A stretch of 64,000 bases of DNA from assembly GCA_002337145.1 (NCBI GenBank), contig DDFK01000002.1:1488868-1552867 (forward strand), read 5' to 3'. The notes beneath the pieces were generated by a model that was given only the letters and a program-made list of their open reading frames with translations, made no database searches and had not been told where the DNA came from. The DNA comes from Chitinophagaceae bacterium UBA1930 (GTDB lineage: Bacteria > Bacteroidota > Bacteroidia > Chitinophagales > Chitinophagaceae). This document shows, piece after piece, positions 19,071 through 28,472 of the stretch. A program made the translations under genes and the position numbers. Every line of letters begins with the position of its first letter. Position 1 is the stretch's first letter.

Positions 19071-19262
19071 CTATTTTTTACGTTTCTCACGGATTTTTTT
19101 AGCACCATAACCAACTCCGGCAGCTACCAGTAAGGACAGGCCGCCATCAATTGGCACATCATCGGTATCATCGCCAAAGCCTGGTTGGGCATGTAACAGG
19201 CATGGCAATAAAAAACAGATGACCAGTATCAGCATTTGTATGGTCGATATTTTGAGTTTCAT
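19071..19262 (-). CDS. Small exported protein with PIDGGLSLLVAAG C-terminal motif (copy 1)
   Basis: This 63-residue protein has a signal peptide (LVICFLLPCLLHAQ), a short acidic linker (GDDTDDV), then PIDGGLSLLVAAGVGYG and a basic tail (KKIREKRKK). Pro-x-Asp motif, hydrophobic segment and basic end form a tripartite sorting-signal layout. I recall this type being named PID-CTERM in Bacteroidota, but could not check. Almost nothing lies between signal peptide and tail, so the mature part is tiny. It is 27 nt downstream of a T9SS type A protein gene and shares its terminator. A paralogue at 33388-33609 has the same arrangement. Function unknown. Confidence 0.75.
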   Translation of the reverse strand: MKLKISTIQMLILVICFLLPCLLHAQPGFGDDTDDVPIDGGLSLLVAAGVGYGAKKIREKRKK

Positions 19263-19289
19263 ATTATTTATTTTAGAGGTTTCTTATAA

Positions 19290-22200
19290 TTACTGGATGA
19301 TTACGGTCTTGGTTACAACAAAGCCATCTGAACCATTGATAGCAAGCTGGTAAATTCCCTTAGCCATATTATTTATACGGATGCTTTCTGTAGAAGAACC
19401 GCCTGGATGGTTGATAGCCGATGTATTGACCAACTGGCCAGCCTCGTTAAACAGTTTTACAGCATAATTCCCTTTGTCCACATTTTCCAGTTGCAATAAA
19501 ATTGTGCTGCCAATTATCGGGTTTGCAATAATGCTGAAACTGTTCTTGCCATTGCCAATTTTTACGTTCACCACTTGGCTGTATTGTACAGTTCCATTTT
19601 TGCTGACGCTTTTGATGCGGTAAAAATTATTGCCTGTGTTCGGGTTGGCATCCAACCAGTTATAAGAACTGTTTCCAGTAGCTTTTAAGCTGCCAGTTTT
19701 GGCAAATGAAGTACCGCTTACAGATTTTTCCACTTCGTAGCTATCAATATTTATTTCATTGGCCACACTCCAGTCCACCTGTATGCCCGCATTTTTTTGG
19801 TAGGCTTTTATACTGGCAATACTCACGGGCAAAGCTCCCGTTGACCTGAACAGGATCGAAAAACGATTGTCTGCACTGCTTGCCGGGTCTGCAGTAATCA
19901 TGAAATTGACGTCTGTAACACCATTCAGGTTCAGCGGTGTTTCAGTATTCAGGAAACCGTCTTTTACAAATGCTGTGGTATTCGCATTGAAGTTATTTCC
20001 GCTAACCCTTAATGTGTAACTGTTCTGCGTCATTTGCCATATTTTTAACTGCATGGTATCTGCATTGGCAGGCAAGTTCCTTTGCTCAATACTCATCAGG
20101 CCACTTCCCTTTTGTATGGCCATATTCTCATCAAGGTTCAGCATTTTGCCTGCATCGTTGTCGTCAACGGCATTGTTGTAGCTATTACCAAAAACAGCCG
20201 TTACAGCATCCTGGGCATTATTACTGGCAAGGTTTGCCGAAAGGAACAACTGTACGGTAAGCTTGGTCCTATCTGCTTCCTGTGTCCTGAAAACAGTTGT
20301 ATTGGCTGCCGTTTTATAGCCTTCCTGAAACACCAACGAACTGCCTGTTGTTATGGTGGATTTGTTTTTTACGAAAACAGCCTGCCCTGGCTGTATGTCT
20401 ATTGTAACGCCAGACGATGGATCGTTCTTGGTACCGTCCGTAAAACAGGAAACGTATGCACCCCTAGTTGCCAATGTCGGGTCCCATATATAATAATAGC
20501 CAGTAATATCTGTTGAGGCACCATTTATAGCAGCCCAGCTAATTGGTGATACATAAGGGTTACCAACCAGGCTATACCCATCTGCATTGGCAGCCAATAA
20601 AGGCATGCCTGCGGTGGCTCCAATGCCACTGCTGTTCATTGTTACCGTTCCCGTAAGCACTGTGCCCGTAGCCCTTAATGTAGTGGCGGTATTGGTTGTG
20701 GATGTGGTTGTTAAATCGAATGAGCGGTTGCCCCTTATCAATACACGGTAAGCATTGCCTAGCAGTAAATTGGTGGCGTCGGTATTGGCTATGCCTGTGT
20801 TCCACAATTGTGTGGCATTGTTGAACTGGAACAATGAAGGGTTGCCTGTTAAGGTGCCATCAAACCCGTTTGTCTGGTCTACCGTACTGCCTGTTATATG
20901 TGTACCATACAGTGGGTTGGGGTCTGCTGTTGAACTTGTGGCCCCCTCCTGCCAATTTGCTTTGATAGAGTTGCTGGTGGTTACGCCAGGCGACAGGAAC
21001 CTGAAACCCCTTTTACCTGCAGGTATGTAACGTTGCACGGTAACATTACCTGTAATGGAACCAGTAGAATTTGCAATACGGGCAGTACCGTTGCTATTAC
21101 TTGCCAAAATCAAATTTGCACCAGTACTTAAAGTACTACCTGTAACCGTTAATGCACCTGTAACAGTAAGCACTTTATTTAATGTAACATTTGCATTGAT
21201 GGTAACATTGGTAGCCGTTATAGAAGAACCTGTTGCTGCAAAAGGTGTTGTAGTTGCTGCATTGAATATATAATTGGTTCCCGAGCCAAATGTTTTGGCT
21301 CCGCTTGTTGTAATATTTCCATCAATACCACTGGTGTTGGATGTAACAAAAGTAGCAAGGTAACCTGCCGAAGTCAGTGCAACGCCAGTTGCTGTAGCAG
21401 TTGCTGGTTTAGAAATAGTGTAAGTAAATGCACTACTATTGGTTGCTATTATAATTGTGTTGGCCTGTATACCTGGGCCCGTAACCACCGTACCTGCCGA
21501 TATATTTGAAAAATTGGAAACATTGCTTATCATATAACTACCCGTGGTTGTGTTTGCTGTATAACTTGGAGCCACGGCACCGCGTAATTGAAAAGGGCCT
21601 GTACCAGATATAACATTTGTACCGATATTTAATTGACCTATAATTGATGAAGTACCAGTACCCGTTATTGAAAGTGATTTATTGATGGTGACATTGGAAA
21701 GTGCCCCTACTATAAATGAGCCCAAAGTATTAAATGTACCAGTTCCATCAACTGTTTGGGGCGATGTACCCACCAATAATAAATTGCTGGTAGTGGGTGT
21801 TCCGGTTAATCCAAGTGTACCATTGTTTACAACATTGCCCATAACAGGGTAAGTGCCATTTGTAGGTAGCAAAAAGGTTGATCCACTTTGTATAGTAAGT
21901 GTATCTATGCCGTAAAATGCCCCATCTACCGTTATAGAAGTGCTATTGCCTATTATAACATTGGGATAAACACGGCTATTGAAGAAATTGTTGACACTGG
22001 AAGTTGTGAAAGCAGCATTGAATGTAACCGTACTACCTTTTGTAAAATTCACAATTGTTGCAGGTATGGCTGCCGCACTTTGGCCCGGACCAAATGGTGG
22101 TGTACTTGCACTACTTGCATGTGTATAGCTTGAACCTGTTTGAAATAGGATATTATCATTGGTTGATGCGGGTACTAAACCAAATGGGTTGCCCGAATGC

Positions 22201-22916
22201 GTACCAGAAACACTGAAACTACTGCCATTTTGAAATGTAAGGGCATTGCCGCCATCTGTTACGATTAACCTTTGGGCAAGTGTTGACAAAACAATGGAGC
22301 CAGCTACTGTACCTTTTGCACCAGTATTTAAAGAAACCACAAAAGGCGTTGTTGATGCCAATGTAAAGGAACTGTTGGCCGAAACCGATAAACCAGGGTT
22401 ACCTGCTATGTGTAAGTGTGCGGGACGTTTATAGCTTGTGCTTGAACCAATGGTACCAGATTCGGCAGTAGTCATACTGGTAGCACTACCAATTGCCGTA
22501 ATCTGCGAAATGTTGGTGGTGTTTGTATAAACAAAATCCCCCACTTGAAAATAGGTGTCAAAATGCGTACCTGTTCCTGTGATAGTCGTAAGTGCCCTTG
22601 TAAGGCTTGTACCTCCATCGGGTGCATTGCCTGTACTTGTAGAACCTGCAACTGTAACAATTGCATTGTTCTGCAACACCAGTTGCCCAATGGTTTCATA
22701 AGGTATTGCTGTTAGTGACACTGTAACATTGTCAAACACAAGTATGTCGTTTGCAGCAGGTACAGTTCTAGGATTGTTTCCTGGCGAACTACTCCAGTTT
22801 CCAGCAACGTTCCAAGCTGTGCTTACAGCACCTGTCCATTGATAAGTTGTTTGTGAAAAGATAGTTGTTGATGCAGTAGCTGCACATAAAAATAGCAAGA
22901 GTAAACGCTTCCTCAT
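19290..22916 (-). CDS. T9SS type A secreted protein, 1208 residues
   Basis: A signal peptide (LLLLFLCAATASTTIFSQ) is followed by an AWNVAGNWSS segment and long Ser/Thr/Gly-rich beta-repeat stretches with IPT-like and filamentous character. Residues about 620-1040 hold a module shared with the 801-residue protein at 33629-36034: RGFRFLSPG, YSLVGNPYVSPISW, FRTQE, FVKDGFLNTETPLNL and RFSILF. A fibronectin-like domain follows, and the last 80 residues (NEAGQLV, MAKGIYQLAI, KTVIIQ) are a T9SS type A sorting domain. It should be secreted and anchored at the cell surface. It is cotranscribed with the small CTERM protein. Role unknown; a surface structural or adhesive role is an inference. Confidence 0.8.
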   Translation of the reverse strand: MRKRLLLLFLCAATASTTIFSQTTYQWTGAVSTAWNVAGNWSSSPGNNPRTVPAANDILVFDNVTVSLTAIPYETIGQLVLQNNAIVTVAGSTSTGNAPDGGTSLTRALTTITGTGTHFDTYFQVGDFVYTNTTNISQITAIGSATSMTTAESGTIGSSTSYKRPAHLHIAGNPGLSVSANSSFTLASTTPFVVSLNTGAKGTVAGSIVLSTLAQRLIVTDGGNALTFQNGSSFSVSGTHSGNPFGLVPASTNDNILFQTGSSYTHASSASTPPFGPGQSAAAIPATIVNFTKGSTVTFNAAFTTSSVNNFFNSRVYPNVIIGNSTSITVDGAFYGIDTLTIQSGSTFLLPTNGTYPVMGNVVNNGTLGLTGTPTTSNLLLVGTSPQTVDGTGTFNTLGSFIVGALSNVTINKSLSITGTGTSSIIGQLNIGTNVISGTGPFQLRGAVAPSYTANTTTGSYMISNVSNFSNISAGTVVTGPGIQANTIIIATNSSAFTYTISKPATATATGVALTSAGYLATFVTSNTSGIDGNITTSGAKTFGSGTNYIFNAATTTPFAATGSSITATNVTINANVTLNKVLTVTGALTVTGSTLSTGANLILASNSNGTARIANSTGSITGNVTVQRYIPAGKRGFRFLSPGVTTSNSIKANWQEGATSSTADPNPLYGTHITGSTVDQTNGFDGTLTGNPSLFQFNNATQLWNTGIANTDATNLLLGNAYRVLIRGNRSFDLTTTSTTNTATTLRATGTVLTGTVTMNSSGIGATAGMPLLAANADGYSLVGNPYVSPISWAAINGASTDITGYYYIWDPTLATRGAYVSCFTDGTKNDPSSGVTIDIQPGQAVFVKNKSTITTGSSLVFQEGYKTAANTTVFRTQEADRTKLTVQLFLSANLASNNAQDAVTAVFGNSYNNAVDDNDAGKMLNLDENMAIQKGSGLMSIEQRNLPANADTMQLKIWQMTQNSYTLRVSGNNFNANTTAFVKDGFLNTETPLNLNGVTDVNFMITADPASSADNRFSILFRSTGALPVSIASIKAYQKNAGIQVDWSVANEINIDSYEVEKSVSGTSFAKTGSLKATGNSSYNWLDANPNTGNNFYRIKSVSKNGTVQYSQVVNVKIGNGKNSFSIIANPIIGSTILLQLENVDKGNYAVKLFNEAGQLVNTSAINHPGGSSTESIRINNMAKGIYQLAINGSDGFVVTKTVIIQ

Positions 22917-23448
22917 AGTGGCAAGATTTTTAAATGATTAAAAATTCGGGCACGGTTGTACCCACAGAGGAAGCAAGCGATGATGGGATAAAAATAGTAA
23001 ACTTACATGGAGATAAACAAATTATTATTTAGCGGGTGGCAACCCGGTTTGAATTAGTATGTCAGGTTGAGCCTGCCGAAACCGATAAAATCCCCAATTT
23101 AAAATGCCTTCAACGGTTCAGGATGACATCAAAACCACAATAGGGTTTCAATCTGGAATCATTGCCATTTTGTTGGACAAATGCACTATGACATTGTATG
23201 ACATTGCCCAATTGAATCGCTTCTTTTCAGACTGCTTATTGCTTGCTTCACCAAATGACCATCCAGTTTTGCTTCGCTTATAGGGCCTTATCGCTACCTG
23301 ATATTATACAATACAAAACCAATAGTAACAAGCTTTGCATGATTATTTAATGGTTAAGAATCTGTATTGCTTTGTTGCCAGCATACAAAACGGTAAGAAT
23401 TATGCTGCCAACTGTATATCGTATGGCATAAGCCTTTACATTCGCAGC
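22917..23448. other. Intergenic region with degenerate repeat, no clear gene
   Basis: This roughly 530-nt stretch separates divergent genes. It contains the leader of the T9SS gene, a degenerate inverted repeat at 23061-23130 and AT-rich DNA. An in-frame extension of the SET gene back to 23335 exists, but its sequence does not resemble the family. Confidence 0.5.
23061..23130. repeat. Degenerate inverted repeat of the GTCAGGTTGAGC / TCAGGATGACATC type
   Basis: GTCAGGTTGAGCCTGCCGAA begins at 23061 and TTCAACGGTTCAGGATGACATC ends at 23130. Such arms resemble the dispersed intergenic repeats common in Bacteroidota genomes. Only one copy is seen here, and the arms do not pair perfectly. Confidence 0.35.
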
Positions 23449-23883
23449 ATGGCATTATCAGACAAGCAGCTAATCGTTAAACGCTCTACCATACCCAACG
23501 CCGGTAAGGGGCTGTTCACCAAAGTATTTATTCCAAAAGGTACCCGTATTATTGAATACAAAGGCCGCATCACTACCTGGAAAGAAGTATTGAAAGGCGA
23601 CAGCTTTAATGGTTATGTGTATTATCTAAAGGCCAATCATGTAATTGATGGCCTGAACGATTTGAAGGCACTTGCCCGTTATGCAAATGATGCCAAGGGA
23701 CTAAGCAAGAATGTTGGCGTTACCAATAACAGCATCTATGAAGAGGATGGCTTACAGGTTTTCATCGTTGCCAAAAAAGATATCCCCGCCGGAGCCGAAA
23801 TATTAGTGCCTTATGGTAAGGAGTATTGGGATGTGATACGTGAGAACATCAAAATAGAAAAGGCCAGCAAACCTAATCCGTAA
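23449..23883 (+). CDS. SET domain-containing protein-lysine methyltransferase-like protein
   Basis: The 144-residue protein starting at MALSDKQ carries a SET core: NAGKGLFTKVFIPKGTRIIEYKG, then ARYANDAKG and VTNNSIYEEDG, and finally KKDIPAGAEILVPYGKEYW. It would use S-adenosylmethionine to methylate a lysine; bacterial targets of these short SET proteins are mostly unknown. The ATG at 23449 is chosen because the 38 upstream in-frame residues have no family match and a TACATTCG element, close to the -7 consensus, precedes it. The gene ends 11 nt inside the convergent lutC gene. Confidence 0.85.
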   Translation: MALSDKQLIVKRSTIPNAGKGLFTKVFIPKGTRIIEYKGRITTWKEVLKGDSFNGYVYYLKANHVIDGLNDLKALARYANDAKGLSKNVGVTNNSIYEEDGLQVFIVAKKDIPAGAEILVPYGKEYWDVIRENIKIEKASKPNP

Positions 23884-24457
23884 TAAACACCATCATACTT
23901 TTGGGGCCATGTGCACCCAGCACAAGGCTCTGTTCAATATCGGCCGTTTTGGATGGGCCGGCAATAAACACAGCAAATTCATAATTGGTATTGGTTATCC
24001 TGCTGTAAGCCTGGTGCATGTTTGCAAGAATATTACGTTTGCTTATTACTACAGCCAACTGCTGTGCAATAAAGGGCAGCACCCGGTATTTTATCAATGC
24101 ATCCGTAACCCATACTGCCCCATTTTCAGCCACACCAAAATGTGCAGGAATAATGGCCAATTCCACATTTTCCAATTGGTGGGCATCTTCTTCTACCCTA
24201 TCGATATGTACAGCATAATCCTTTAATGATGCCATGGTCGTTACAATTCTGTCTGTTGCCTTGCTATTGTTTTGGATGATAGTTCCGATGCTATTGTTGT
24301 CGCTTACTTCAAAAACGGCTACATGCAATGTTTCCAATCTTGCCTTAAAGTCGGCAAGCCAATCCTTGTCTTCAACTGCAATCTCCACTTTGGGCAAGGC
24401 CCTAGTAGATGGCTGGTGCTGTTTTACCTGTTGCAATATTTTGTCCCTGCTACTCAT
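23873..24457 (-). CDS. lutC: LutC-type lactate utilisation protein (LUD domain)
   Basis: This 194-residue protein is a LUD-domain protein of the LutC/YkgG family, one of three subunits of the LutABC iron-sulfur L-lactate dehydrogenase. Visible landmarks are LAIIPAHFGVAENGAVWV in the middle and FIAGPSKTADIEQSLVLGAHGP near the end. Its start overlaps the lutB stop by 8 nt, and it is the last gene of the catabolic cluster. Confidence 0.9.
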   Translation of the reverse strand: MSSRDKILQQVKQHQPSTRALPKVEIAVEDKDWLADFKARLETLHVAVFEVSDNNSIGTIIQNNSKATDRIVTTMASLKDYAVHIDRVEEDAHQLENVELAIIPAHFGVAENGAVWVTDALIKYRVLPFIAQQLAVVISKRNILANMHQAYSRITNTNYEFAVFIAGPSKTADIEQSLVLGAHGPKSMMVFITD

Positions 24458-25838
24458 GTATCTTCCTGTTCGTTTTATACCATTCCTTAAATGACTGTTT
24501 GGGTGCTGCTGGCATTTCCCTTTCCTTGAACCAGGGGTTCAGTTTATTGTTCACAACAAATGGCGTGTTGCGTAAGGTCCATCTTGCAGCCTTGCCCGCC
24601 ATGTCATAAATTTTAGGGGAGGATAGTACCCAGCCCATCACATTCATACTTGCCTTTTTTGCAGTTGGGGCATAGCCTTCTTGTACAATTACCTGCCGCC
24701 ATTTATACAACTGGTCGTGTATATCAATTTTTACAGGACAAACATTCGTACAACTGCCACACAGTGTTGATGCAAACGGAAGGTCGGCATTCTTCTTCAT
24801 GTCCATATTGGGTGTAAGTATGGAACCTATGGGGCCAGCAACTGCATTGTGGTAGCTGTGTCCGCCGCTTCGCCTGTAAACGGGGCAGGTATTCATGCAG
24901 GCACCGCAGCGTATGCATTTCAGTGCATTCCTGAAATCTTCCTTGCCTAGGTGTATGCTTCTTCCATTGTCTACCAAAACAATATGCATCTGTTGTTGTG
25001 GCTGCGGTTTTTTAAAGTGGCTGGAATAGGTGGTAATGGGCTGGCCGGTGGCACTTCTTGCCAATAGCCTCAGAAATACGCTTAGATGTTGCTGTTGCGG
25101 AATTATTTTTTCAATGCCCATACAGGCAATATGTACATCGGCCAAATGGGCACCCATATCGGCATTGCCTTCGTTGGTACAAACAACAAACTCGCCTGTT
25201 TCGGCCACGGCAAAGTTAACGCCTGTAAGAGCTGCCCGCCTGGTCAAGAAAGTTTCACGCAAATGCTGTCTTGCAGCAGCCGTAAGGTATTCGGGGTCGC
25301 TTGCACCTTTTTCCGTACCCAGGTGTTCATGAAACAGTTCGCCTATTTCCTCTTTCTTTTTATGTATGCAAGGCAGCACAATATGGCTTGGTGGCTCGGC
25401 TGCCAACTGTACAATGCGTTCGCCCAAATCGGTATCAATCACTTCAATGCCACTGGCTTCCAGGTATTCGTTCAGGCCGCATTCTTCTGTAAGCATGCTC
25501 TTGCTTTTCACCATCCTGTCAATGTTGTGCTGCTTTAATATGCGGTGCACAATTGCATTGTGTTCCGCAGCATCTGCAGCCCAGTGTACGGTAATGCCGT
25601 TTGTTATTGCATTGGCTTCAAACTGTTGAAGGTATTCACTTAAATTGGAGAGTACGTTGTTCTTTATTTGTGAGGCATATTCCCTTAGCTGTTCCCATTC
25701 ATCAATGGAGTGGCTGATCTTATCGCGTTTTTCACGGATGAACCACAATGTTTTGTCGTGCCAGTTTACCCTTGCTTCGTCTTTGTTGAAAACAGCAGCA
25801 GCATCGGCATGGGCAATCGTATTCTTGGTGTGGCTCAT
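24450..25838 (-). CDS. lutB: LutB-type iron-sulfur lactate utilisation protein
   Basis: This 462-residue protein has a LUD domain (about 60-290) followed by two 4Fe-4S motifs, CIRCGACMNTCPVYRR and CGSCTNVCPVKID. Family features include MVKSKSMLTEECGLNEYL, LGERIVQLA and NEGNADMGA. It is the central subunit of the LutABC complex that oxidises L-lactate to pyruvate in the cytoplasm. The start codon abuts the lutA stop directly, implying translational coupling. Confidence 0.93.
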   Translation of the reverse strand: MSHTKNTIAHADAAAVFNKDEARVNWHDKTLWFIREKRDKISHSIDEWEQLREYASQIKNNVLSNLSEYLQQFEANAITNGITVHWAADAAEHNAIVHRILKQHNIDRMVKSKSMLTEECGLNEYLEASGIEVIDTDLGERIVQLAAEPPSHIVLPCIHKKKEEIGELFHEHLGTEKGASDPEYLTAAARQHLRETFLTRRAALTGVNFAVAETGEFVVCTNEGNADMGAHLADVHIACMGIEKIIPQQQHLSVFLRLLARSATGQPITTYSSHFKKPQPQQQMHIVLVDNGRSIHLGKEDFRNALKCIRCGACMNTCPVYRRSGGHSYHNAVAGPIGSILTPNMDMKKNADLPFASTLCGSCTNVCPVKIDIHDQLYKWRQVIVQEGYAPTAKKASMNVMGWVLSSPKIYDMAGKAARWTLRNTPFVVNNKLNPWFKEREMPAAPKQSFKEWYKTNRKIHE

Positions 25839-26573
25839 TTATCCTGCATTTAAAATTTCGGCTATATGAATAATCTTGGTGGCACTTTTCTGCCGTTTCA
25901 AGATGCCTTCCAAATGCATCAGGCAACTCATGTCTGCTGCTGTAATATAATCGGCTTTATGTGTCACATGGTCCGCTACCCTATCCTTGCCCATCTTTGC
26001 ACTTACTGCTTCTTCGGTAACACAAAAGGTTCCGCCAAAGCCGCAACATTCATCAGGTCTGTCAAGGGTTACCAGTTCCAGTCCTTCTACCATGTTCAGC
26101 AAACTGCCAGGCTTTGAAAAGGGTGCAGCATTCAGTTCCGTCATCTGGCTCAAATGCAGTCCACGCTGCCCATGGCAGCTTTGGTGCATCCCAACTTTAT
26201 AAGGAAATTTTGCCTGTAACGTTTGCACTTTCAATACATCTACTAAAAACTCTGTCAACTCGTACACCTGTGTACGTATCTGTTCTTCGGCTTGGGTATG
26301 TCTTGCAGTGTGTAGGTGTTCCTTTATATGCAACGTACAGCTTCCCGATGGGGAAACAATGTAATCATAGCCCGAAAAATTTTCTACAAACAGTTCGTTG
26401 CAGGCTGTTGACAGGTGTTCAAAGCCACTGTTTGCCATTGGCTGCCCGCAACAGGTTTGCTTTAACGGGTAGCTTACTTTGCATCCAAATTTTTCCAGTA
26501 GCTGCAGTGTGGCTATGGCTACTTGTGGATAGAACTGATCAATATAACAAGGTATAAAAAGTGCTACGTTCAA
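25839..26573 (-). CDS. lutA: LutA-type (Fe-S)-binding protein, TTG start
   Basis: This 244-residue protein has the two cysteine-rich CCG motifs of the family, TCCGQPMANSG and ECCGFGGTFCV, plus HQSCHGQRGL. It starts with NVALFIPCYIDQFYP, exactly where LutA homologues start. The initiator is TTG at 26573, because an in-frame TAA lies five codons upstream and no ATG is available between. It is the first of the three lut genes and lies 35 nt after the hydrolase gene. LutABC would oxidise the L-lactate released by that hydrolase. Confidence 0.9.
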   Translation of the reverse strand: MNVALFIPCYIDQFYPQVAIATLQLLEKFGCKVSYPLKQTCCGQPMANSGFEHLSTACNELFVENFSGYDYIVSPSGSCTLHIKEHLHTARHTQAEEQIRTQVYELTEFLVDVLKVQTLQAKFPYKVGMHQSCHGQRGLHLSQMTELNAAPFSKPGSLLNMVEGLELVTLDRPDECCGFGGTFCVTEEAVSAKMGKDRVADHVTHKADYITAADMSCLMHLEGILKRQKSATKIIHIAEILNAG

Positions 26574-26608
26574 TGTTGCTGCTGTTTATTGTTTTGCATC
26601 ATGCTGCA

Positions 26609-27463
26609 TTACTTTGTGTAAGCAATGCAGGTTTGCGTGCTTGTTCCCAAACCATCAATGCCCAGCTCAACCACATCGCCTTCTTTTAAAAAGATGTTGG
26701 GTGTAAAGCCCAAACCCACGCCGGCAGGGGTTCCTGTAGAGATGATATCACCTGGCAGCAAGGTCATAAACTGGCTGATATAAGAAACAAGGAATGGCAA
26801 ATTAAATATCAAATCGTCTGTATTTCCGTCCTGCATCATCCTGCCGTTTACTTTTAGCCATAAACGCAGGTTGTGTGGATCGGCAATTTCATCTTTGGTT
26901 ACCAGCCAGGGACCAATGGGTGCAAAGCTGTCGCAACCCTTGCCTTTGTCCCATGTACCGCCACGTTCCAATTGAAATTCACGTTCACTGACATCGTTGT
27001 GCAGGGCATACCCGGCAATATGGTCCATTGCTTCATGCTCTTCTACATAGCTTGCTTTTTTGCCTATCACAAAAGCCAGTTCCACTTCCCAATCGGTCTT
27101 TACGGAGTTCTTTGGTATAATGATATTATCGTATGGACCAACCATTGATGTGGTTGACTTGAAAAACAGGATGGGTTCTTTAGGAATGGGTGCATTGGTT
27201 TCTTTGGCATGTTTTGCATAATTCAACCCTATGCATACAATTTTTGATGGGCGTGCCACCGGGCTGCCGATCCTTGTATTGTCGGGCACTTTAGGCAGCA
27301 TGGTCTTGTGCTGCTGTAGCATCCAGGCCAGATGCGGTATGCCACCGTTGCCAAAAAATGCTTCATCATAATCTTTTATAAAACCGCTTACATCGTAGTT
27401 CACACCATCTATATGCACACCGGGTTTTTCTTTTCCTGCTTCTCCAAAGCGTATCAGTTTCAT
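26609..27463 (-). CDS. FAH-family hydrolase, likely 2,4-diketo-3-deoxy-L-fuconate hydrolase
   Basis: This 284-residue protein has the fumarylacetoacetate hydrolase fold: IGLNYAKHAKET, DWEVELAFVIGKK (metal-binding Glu), HNDVSEREFQLERGGTWDKGKG and STGTPAGVGLG. The long SEREFQLERGGTWDKGK form is typical of enzymes that split 2,4-diketo-3-deoxy sugar acids to pyruvate plus lactate (6-deoxy substrates) or glycolate. The adjacent lutABC genes argue for L-lactate as product, hence an L-fucose- or L-rhamnose-type pathway. The exact sugar is an inference. Confidence 0.82.
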   Translation of the reverse strand: MKLIRFGEAGKEKPGVHIDGVNYDVSGFIKDYDEAFFGNGGIPHLAWMLQQHKTMLPKVPDNTRIGSPVARPSKIVCIGLNYAKHAKETNAPIPKEPILFFKSTTSMVGPYDNIIIPKNSVKTDWEVELAFVIGKKASYVEEHEAMDHIAGYALHNDVSEREFQLERGGTWDKGKGCDSFAPIGPWLVTKDEIADPHNLRLWLKVNGRMMQDGNTDDLIFNLPFLVSYISQFMTLLPGDIISTGTPAGVGLGFTPNIFLKEGDVVELGIDGLGTSTQTCIAYTK

Positions 27464-27529
27464 AAGCTTTTATCCCTTATATGGGAACCTCTTTTTGTTT
27501 TATGGATTTATGTTACCAGCTATATATTT

Positions 27530-27600
27530 TCAATGGGCTTTCTCGGCGTCGCACCCATGTACAGCACAATGTGATGCAGCTTTGCAAAGAGCCTATTTAT
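27530..27600. repeat. Intergenic element with core GGCGTCGCACCCAT (copy 3)
   Basis: The core is at 27545-27558, inside the 136-nt gap between the SDR gene and the hydrolase gene of the same operon. GGCTTT upstream and AAAGAGCC downstream can pair imperfectly. Confidence 0.5.
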
Positions 27601-28364
27601 TAACTGTTCAGTGTAACGAAGCCGCCATCAATTGCATAATCGCTTCCGGTTAAAAAGCTGGCTTCATCGCTGCACAGATACAGTATCAGCCCGGCAATTT
27701 CAACAGGCTGACCCATCCTTCCAATGGGTTGTGTTTTGGATAGTTTCTCAAACATTTCCTGTTCCTTACCTGGATAGTTCTTTGCAAGGAACCCATCCAC
27801 AAACGGTGTATGTACTCTTGCAGGCGATACGCAGTTGCAACGAATATGGTCATTCACATAATCTTTGGCAACACTCAACGTCATGGCATATACCGCACCT
27901 TTGCTCATGCTATAGGCAAACCTGTCGGCCAGCCCTACTTTGGCTGCAATGGAGCTGATGTTTACGATGGAACCGCCACCATTTTTCTTCATGATGGGCA
28001 CAGCAACGTGCAGGCAGTTGTAAGTGCCTTTTACATTTACGTTGTACACTTTATCAAAATCGGCTTCGGTGGTATTTGCTGCATTGCCAATATGGCTAAT
28101 GCCTGCACAGGTTACCAGTATATCTATTGGGCCAATGGCATTGAAGGTGTCAGTTACTGCCTGTTGGTTGGCTACATCCAGTACCCTGCTTTCTGCAGTG
28201 CCACCGCTGGTAATGATTTCATTGGTGGTTGCATCGGCATTTTCGGGATTCAGGTCGGCCACAAAAACTTTTGCTCCCTGTTGGGCAAACAGCAGGGCCA
28301 CTGCCTTTCCTATACCGCTACCTGCACCTGTTACAATAGCAATCTTGTTGTGTAGTTTAAGCAT
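27600..28364 (-). CDS. SDR dehydrogenase, likely 2-keto-3-deoxy-L-fuconate 4-dehydrogenase
   Basis: This 254-residue short-chain dehydrogenase has the NAD-binding TGAGSGIG, the CAGI motif, catalytic Ser in NISSIA and YSMSK with Tyr and Lys intact. The segment SPARVHTPFVDGFLAKNYPG is shared with dehydrogenases of 2-keto-3-deoxy-fuconate and with the BDH2 branch, as I recall the family. It would oxidise C4 to give the 2,4-diketo acid used by the neighbouring hydrolase. The ATG at 28364 (MLKLHNK) is chosen; a TTG-type extension to 28439 is not supported by the family. Confidence 0.83.
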   Translation of the reverse strand: MLKLHNKIAIVTGAGSGIGKAVALLFAQQGAKVFVADLNPENADATTNEIITSGGTAESRVLDVANQQAVTDTFNAIGPIDILVTCAGISHIGNAANTTEADFDKVYNVNVKGTYNCLHVAVPIMKKNGGGSIVNISSIAAKVGLADRFAYSMSKGAVYAMTLSVAKDYVNDHIRCNCVSPARVHTPFVDGFLAKNYPGKEQEMFEKLSKTQPIGRMGQPVEIAGLILYLCSDEASFLTGSDYAIDGGFVTLNS

Positions 28365-28472
28365 GCAATCGTATTTAGTTGCACAAATAAATATGTTTTG
28401 AACCAGCCAGTCCTGTTTTATTGTGCCAACTGGTTGCACATAATAAAATGTTCCATCAAAAAAGTGATATCA

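Noticed and set aside
28365..28439. Extended N-terminus of the ketodeoxyfuconate-type SDR
   Set aside because: The added 25 residues precede the conserved start of the Rossmann fold and are not expected in a classical SDR.
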